The notes under the pieces: generated by a model
Databases searched by the model: none
Seen by the model: the letters and a program-made list of their open reading frames with translations, nothing else
What the model was told of the DNA's origin: nothing
Part shown: piece by piece, positions 7,452 to 10,315 of the stretch
Numbering within the stretch: position 1 is the first letter of the stretch
How the letters are laid out: every line of letters begins with the position of its first letter
Translations under genes and position numbers: made by a program
NCBI GenBank assembly: GCA_021796135.1
Contig: JAJYOQ010000116.1
Coordinates: 1-10,315, forward strand
Source of the DNA: Bacteroidota bacterium
Lineage (GTDB): Bacteria; Bacteroidota; Ignavibacteria; Ignavibacteriales; Ignavibacteriaceae
Length of the DNA stretch: 10,315 nt
Direction: 5' to 3'

Positions 7452-7483
7452 AGGTTTTTACCTTTGAATTGAAGAGTCGGCAT
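7418..7483 (-). pseudogene. Possible 5' stub of a site-specific DNA methyltransferase gene
   Basis: A 21-codon frame beginning MPTLQFKGKN has a good ribosome site (AAAAAGGA, 6 bases upstream) and starts 12 bases after the antitoxin stop. The phrase resembles the first ten residues of many type III/adenine-specific DNA methyltransferases (mod-like). After residue 10 the likeness ends (LCHQGVRKIII, then stop), and the T9SS fragment begins in another frame. Read as a stub, it would mark the junction of a deletion. With only ten matching residues, chance cannot be excluded. Confidence 0.35.
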
Positions 7484-7495
7484 GAAAATTCCTTT

Positions 7496-8494
7496 TTATA
7501 ATGCTATTAATTGCGGTGCATAAATTGCAAAATCAATTATTGATTTGTTATCTATGTTGTCTATCCACGCTTTTTCTTTATGAGATAATTCGATAATATC
7601 ACTTGTAGATAGAGATTTAAATTTATTTAAGACCACTTTTAAAATATTTAGTTCAGAACTATTGAACAAATTGGGGTTAAATAATTTAATAGGGATAAAT
7701 TTTTCATTCTCCTTGCCATTTATATTGATGAGTTTTGTTGTAAGGTAACCTTGAGTCTCTAGTAGGCTAAATATAAAACCGTAATTATTAGGTACCGGCC
7801 CCATTGGAATCGCTGCATATAGGCAACCAGAAATAGAAGAACCATAATATTTGTAATATGCTGCATCAGCATAATATAAAAATTTATTTAGCCTAACTTT
7901 GAATGGAGCATTATTTATAAAAAATAAAACCATATTAGTGAACTTTTCAAAACTAGGCATAGTATACCCATTGCATGCATTGGGAGTTTTTGATGGGCTA
8001 AAAAAAATATCTTCAAAATTTATTGAATATGTATTCCCTTCATAGATAAGTTTATCTAGATGTGCTAAAATTTTATTAGAATTTTTTATTAAATCTTTTT
8101 TATCATTAATAATTTTTCTGAACTCATTTGGATTTGATATGAGGTTTAACAAAGTTCCATTACTTTGAGACGGGATTTCTCCTTCAGCATAAATACGATA
8201 TTGATTAGCGCCAAAACCGAGAATTTCGGACATTTTGGCCGCGGATAAATTATATCTTTCATTTAATTCTATTAACTGCTGCGGGAACGGAATAGAATAT
8301 TTTTCACGATATTTATTATAAACTTGATTTACGTTTAATTCGTCTATTTCAGTAGTTGTGAATTGTTTATCACAATTCTTGCATTTATAATAATAGTCAA
8401 AAATTTGGAACTCTTCTTTCCGAAATGTTCTTATTTTTTGTTCAATATGTAATTCCGCTTTACCTTCGCAGAATGGGCAACTAACGGATTTCAT
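7496..8494 (-). CDS. Composite antitoxin: MqsA-type zinc finger, HTH and Panacea (DUF4065/SocA) domain
   Basis: This 332-residue protein has three parts. Residues 1-45 hold CPFC (Cys6, Cys9) and CKNC (Cys38, Cys41), the zinc site of MqsA/YgiT-type antitoxins. Residues ~80-130 (LSAAKMSEILGFGANQYRIY, then YAEGEIP and LLNLI) align with the MqsA HTH, including an Asn at position 97. The base-contacting Arg of MqsA is displaced (Arg100, Ile101). Residues ~180-310 (SFEKFTNMVLFFI, RLNKFLYYADAAYYKYYG, AAIPMGPVP) are a Panacea domain, the antitoxin module also found in SocA and GepA, which pairs with many unrelated toxins. The likely job is to neutralise the preceding MqsR-like toxin and repress the operon. 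The start has AAAAGG 8 bases upstream. The gene follows the toxin by 28 bases; toxin-first order is as in mqsRA. Confidence 0.88.
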   Translation of the reverse strand: MKSVSCPFCEGKAELHIEQKIRTFRKEEFQIFDYYYKCKNCDKQFTTTEIDELNVNQVYNKYREKYSIPFPQQLIELNERYNLSAAKMSEILGFGANQYRIYAEGEIPSQSNGTLLNLISNPNEFRKIINDKKDLIKNSNKILAHLDKLIYEGNTYSINFEDIFFSPSKTPNACNGYTMPSFEKFTNMVLFFINNAPFKVRLNKFLYYADAAYYKYYGSSISGCLYAAIPMGPVPNNYGFIFSLLETQGYLTTKLININGKENEKFIPIKLFNPNLFNSSELNILKVVLNKFKSLSTSDIIELSHKEKAWIDNIDNKSIIDFAIYAPQLIAL

Positions 8495-8498
8495 AATA

Positions 8499-8513
8499 TA
8501 ACCTTTTATTTAA
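8499..8513. repeat. TAACCTTTTATTTAA repeat, copy at the antitoxin ribosome site
   Basis: These 15 bases recur exactly at 8909-8923. Here, read on the minus strand, they supply the AAAAGG ribosome site of the antitoxin gene. The first ten bases, TAACCTTTTA, equal the left part of the MqsA box of Escherichia coli (AACCT-N3-AGGTT), but the right half-site is missing. Confidence 0.5.
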
Positions 8514-8522
8514 ATTTATATT

Positions 8523-8858
8523 TTAATTTGTATTCAGCAAGATGAAAGGAAATGCAAGCACGCTTTTATTCTTTTTGTTCATAGAAATTTTTATATAGAC
8601 ATCCTTGTTCTTGATTGACATACCAAATTCCCAAAAAGGAAATCGGCTAATATCGTTTTCATCGTCGTTGGGACCACTAAGATAATCTTCTGATTTTAGT
8701 ATGCCGATATATTTTTTCCTATCTACAGCGGAAATTTCTAAGTCGAGCAACGCTTGAATATTTTTTTCACGCTGTTCAAAAACAATATCGAAAGTTCCCA
8801 TTTTAACTTTGAAGTCATTTAGGAAACTTTCTACTTCGGTATATTTATCAATTGGCAT
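8523..8858 (-). CDS. MqsR-like toxin (putative BECR-fold mRNA interferase)
   Basis: This small protein (111 aa from the ATG at 8858) has the spacing of conserved MqsR positions. It has an N-terminal helix (EVESFLNDFKVK), a central LEI..(x)..YIGILKSEDYLSGPNDD that parallels the IIGLSESDFYKS stretch of MqsR, a Trp (FWEFG), and DVYIKISM, equal to the VYLKI strand that holds a catalytic Tyr of MqsR (Tyr88 here). MqsR cleaves mRNA at GCU-type sites; that activity here is inferred. Its partner next door carries MqsA-type zinc finger and HTH domains, which supports the call. An upstream TTG at 8864 in frame is less likely. The C-terminus (VLAFPFILL) differs from the usual SVxxISF pattern. No strong ribosome site is seen. 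Other BECR toxins are possible. Confidence 0.72.
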   Translation of the reverse strand: MPIDKYTEVESFLNDFKVKMGTFDIVFEQREKNIQALLDLEISAVDRKKYIGILKSEDYLSGPNDDENDISRFPFWEFGMSIKNKDVYIKISMNKKNKSVLAFPFILLNTN

Positions 8859-8885
8859 AGGCAATATATGATTTAGTTTTTATAA

Positions 8886-8905
8886 TATCAACGAAAAAGT
8901 TGATA
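8886..8905. promoter_or_regulatory. 20-bp inverted repeat, candidate operator of the toxin-antitoxin operon
   Basis: TATCAAC (8886-8892) and GTTGATA (8899-8905) are perfect 7-base arms around a 6-base spacer, 27 bases upstream of the toxin ATG. The symmetry and position fit binding by the dimeric HTH antitoxin. Binding itself is inferred. Confidence 0.65.
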
Positions 8906-8908
8906 CAT

Positions 8909-8923
8909 TAACCTTTTATTTAA
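8909..8923. promoter_or_regulatory. TAACCTTTTATTTAA repeat, copy upstream of the toxin; possible half operator
   Basis: An exact copy of 8499-8513, just 3 bases beyond the 20-bp inverted repeat. It may be a second recognition element for the MqsA-like HTH, or a duplicated ribosome-site segment (a 6-codon frame MYQLFR follows it on the minus strand). Confidence 0.35.
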
Positions 8924-9221
8924 TAAATGCAATGTTAAAGTGTTATAAATTAAAGTTCGTAAATAGCTATATATCTCCTAAATACTTAGTTAAAAATTTA
9001 ATTATTAAGATTCCACAGGTTCCCTAATTGACTGGCTCACTCCCAAGAACCTGAGGTGCAAATTTTCTGAATCGGGCTCTTCATTTAATAACAATTTACT
9101 TGCTTTTCCAATTTGGAACGCAGTGCGCTAAATTAGCTTTGGAGGGAAATTGGGATACCAGAAGTTTATTGCACAATATCAGGACTAAATATATTGATCG
9201 GATACTAAAGTCCGGAATTGT
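8924..9221. other. Non-coding, hairpin-rich stretch between MNT and the toxin
   Basis: No gene is supported. It holds an inverted repeat CAGGTTC (9016-9022) / GAACCTG (9047-9053), which extends outward to CC/GG across one mismatch. It also holds two compact palindromes, TTCCAATTTGGAA (9106-9118) and GCTAAATTAGC (9127-9137). No T-run follows them on the minus strand, so they look more like REP-type or structured RNA elements than terminators. The toxin promoter should lie at the left end. Confidence 0.45.
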
Positions 9222-9533
9222 CTATATTATCTTTAATCCAGTATTAATTATTTCTTTAACAAATGGATTGTCTTCTGTAAAATCCACAGTTCTAAAAGGA
9301 TGTATTTCGAGATCAATTGATGTTTTAAGAATATATTTGTTTAGTTTTTTCTTATCAAAAAACCGACTCCCCTCAAAATTATCAGATACTACTGCAAGGT
9401 CGATATCACTGTATTCTCTGGCTTCACCCTTAGCATATGAACCAAACAGATACACACTCTTTACCGGAAATTCATTTGCTACTAAGCTTATGAATTTCAT
9501 TACTAAATTATTTATATCAGACTTGCTATACAC
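9222..9533 (-). CDS. Minimal nucleotidyltransferase (MNT/MntA-type antitoxin)
   Basis: A 103-residue protein with the DNA polymerase-beta-like nucleotidyltransferase signature. It has GSYAKGEAREYSDIDLAVV with Gly31-Ser32 and metal-binding Asp43 and Asp45, and a third acidic position at Asp74 (SIDLEIHPF). Proteins of this size paired with HEPN proteins are type VII antitoxins that add AMP to the HEPN toxin (MntA-HepT). The start is GTG at 9533, overlapping the end of the upstream HEPN frame by 22 bases, the usual tight HEPN-MNT coupling. All catalytic residues are present, although the HEPN partner is broken. It could now be an orphan, protect against a HEPN toxin elsewhere, or be in decay. 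No clear terminator follows. Confidence 0.88.
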   Translation of the reverse strand: MYSKSDINNLVMKFISLVANEFPVKSVYLFGSYAKGEAREYSDIDLAVVSDNFEGSRFFDKKKLNKYILKTSIDLEIHPFRTVDFTEDNPFVKEIINTGLKII

Positions 9534-9776
9534 TTATGCAGTTCCTTTATCTTAGTATTATAGTTATCAGCAAATTCTTTAGTGCATTTTTGGAAATCAA
9601 AATTATCTATTATTCTTAACCCATAAGGCTTTAAGGATCTTTTCGAGAGAAAGATGTCCAATAAATAATGCCCAGTCATAATGCCCAGCATTGAAGGTAC
9701 TTTCCATTGAGAATAAATCATCCTCAGAAGTTTTGAGCCAGTATTTTATGTAATCTTGTTTATCCACGTCAATCAT
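9512..9776 (-). pseudogene. HEPN domain gene (HepT-like) with internal deletion and frameshift
   Basis: Two frames together form a shortened HEPN protein. The first (ATG 9776, in frame with an earlier ATG at 9818) gives MIDVDKQDYIKYWLKTSEDD and later GHLSLEKILKALWVKNN, typical of the N-terminal half, then stops at 9603. The C-terminal part (DNFDFQKCTKEFADNYNTKI, ELHK) is in another frame and ends at 9512. Compared with remembered family members, about 40 residues between VKNN and the FDFQK segment are missing. These include the conserved P..H.L stretch and the ARY..Y segment. The deletion also shifts the frame. The gene is therefore very unlikely to make an active toxin. Order and overlap with the MNT gene are those of an intact pair. 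Confidence 0.82.
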
Positions 9777-9880
9777 TAATAACTTCTTAAATATAATAAA
9801 ATCATTATGTCTATTCAAAAGTTATAAAACTTTTTACATTTGTACACAATAAATACAATCATCCCCATCATTCCATTAAT

Positions 9881-10065
9881 ACAATATAACCACTTTTTCT
9901 GATGAGAGAACTTTAGATGAACTTTTTTAAGAGATGGATTTTTGAGATAAATTTTGAATTATTATTGCGGAATCGTTGAATCCATATCTCTACGCTATTG
10001 CAAAATAGGTTTTAACGCAGTTCATTTTAGCTGGTTAAAGGTTTTATTGCTGAAATTTCATGCAA
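9881..10065 (+). repeat. Dispersed repeat copy B: decayed tRNA-Ser-like sequence
   Basis: This is the homologue of 3258-3440. About 9903-9994 is tRNA-Ser-sized: AGAGA (9905-9909) pairs with TCTCT (9987-9991), and GTTGAATCC (9975-9983) resembles a T-loop GTTCGAATCC. Copies A and B each keep different parts of a tRNA 3' end, which points to a common tRNA-like ancestor. The D-arm region (TTTAGATGAACTTTTTTAAG) shares its odd bases with copy A, so the two duplicated after some decay. Its terminator hairpin is degraded. Confidence 0.7.
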
Positions 10066-10079
10066 CTATGGATTGTATG

Positions 10080-10149
10080 TTTGACTTTGGTGAGGTTATT
10101 AATGAATTAAGGTTTATTGCATTTGGGTAAGTTGGAGGGAATTTGATAA
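10080..10149 (+). repeat. Long direct repeat, copy 2 (65 bp perfect, 10085-10149)
   Basis: Identical to 1350-1414, same orientation. Here it begins only ~15-20 bases after tRNA-like repeat B. To the right the sequences diverge at once (GTAAAAAGG versus ATCAAATTCC), so this copy lacks the palindrome's right arm. Its lack of drift contrasts with the diverged tRNA-like repeats and suggests a more recent duplication. Confidence 0.85.
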
Positions 10150-10217
10150 GTAAAAAGGCAATCAGGGGAAAAGTTCCTAGATCAAAATAATTGTAAAATA
10201 AAATTTGTATTTTTGAA

Positions 10218-10236
10218 GTCATGTGAGAATCATGAC
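10218..10236. promoter_or_regulatory. 19-bp inverted repeat upstream of the right-edge gene
   Basis: GTCATG and CATGAC are perfect 6-base arms around a 7-base spacer, 47 bases before the ATG at 10284. It may be an operator for that gene; the arms are short, so chance is possible. Confidence 0.35.
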
Positions 10237-10283
10237 GTTTTGAATATTAATAATTTTCAATTTATAATTTAGGATAAGAAATA

Positions 10284-10315
10284 ATGGAACATCAACTATC
10301 ACCAAAAATGCACTA
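10284..10315 (+). CDS. Start of a plus-strand gene, truncated by the window edge
   Basis: ATG at 10284 opens MEHQLSPKMH and runs off the window. AGGA at 10271-10274, nine bases upstream, is a good ribosome site. It is the only likely plus-strand gene and lies just outside the second 65-bp repeat, so it may belong to the flanking chromosome rather than the accessory block. Ten residues are too few for a firm family; the opening vaguely recalls rubrerythrin/VIT-type proteins, but this is a guess. Confidence 0.5.
   Translation, partial: MEHQLSPKMH

Noticed and set aside
9100..9555. Plus-strand open frame of 151 codons
   Set aside because: It lies antisense to the MNT gene, which has clear catalytic motifs; its translation shows no domain.
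10068..10130. 20-codon plus-strand frame MDCMFDFGEVINELRFIAFG
   Set aside because: It overlaps the 65-bp repeat, lacks a ribosome site, and copy 1 of the repeat has no matching start; more likely non-coding.
1..10315. CRISPR array
   Set aside because: No regularly spaced repeats with unique spacers were found; tandem repeats present have no spacers.

Overview
The window is AT-rich and reads as an accessory region of a bacterium from the Bacteroidota/Chlorobiota (FCB) group, most likely an Ignavibacteria-like organism. The strongest lineage marker is the secreted beta-helix protein at 3829-6324, which ends in a type IX secretion (T9SS) sorting domain with the motif NYPNPFNPST. A second, decayed T9SS-type fragment lies at 7050-7451. 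Nearly every gene is on the minus strand. Only a partial gene at the extreme right edge is on the plus strand.

Layout from left to right: (1) 81-1031, a phage/plasmid replication-initiation-like protein (Lin1244/Lin1753 or DUF4373 N-terminal domain) with a KIKEN-type repeat linker. (2) 1032-1470, non-coding, with one copy of a perfect 65-bp repeat that runs into a 22-bp palindrome. (3) 1471-3000, a class II Fic AMP-transferase with an AbiEi-like winged-helix N-terminus, preceded by three 24-bp tandem repeats. (4) 3093-3780, non-coding, with a dispersed repeat (copy A) that looks like a decayed tRNA-Ser gene plus its terminator, followed by short tandem repeats. (5) 3829-6324, the T9SS beta-helix protein with its own terminator. 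(6) 6325-7049, no supported gene. (7) 7050-7483, a T9SS protein fragment and a short ORF that resembles a methyltransferase start. (8) 7496-8858, a toxin-antitoxin operon. (9) 8924-9221, hairpin-rich and non-coding. (10) 9222-9776, an intact MNT nucleotidyltransferase with a HEPN partner broken by an internal deletion. (11) 9881-10149, copy B of the tRNA-like repeat and the second copy of the 65-bp repeat. (12) 10284 to the edge, the start of a plus-strand gene.

The most interesting system is the toxin-antitoxin operon. A small protein with MqsR-like (BECR-fold mRNA interferase) features comes first. It is followed 28 bp later by an antitoxin that joins an MqsA-type CxxC zinc finger, an MqsA-type HTH and a C-terminal Panacea (DUF4065/SocA) domain. 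A perfect 20-bp inverted repeat sits just upstream, as expected for an autoregulated operon.

Fic, MqsR/Panacea, MNT-HEPN, the methyltransferase-like stub and the phage-type replication gene, set among tRNA-like scars and long direct repeats, suggest a defence or mobile-element graveyard shaped by repeated integration and deletion. No integrase, transposase or structural phage gene is visible, so the mobile origin is inferred. No search or folding program was run; family assignments rest on recognised motifs.
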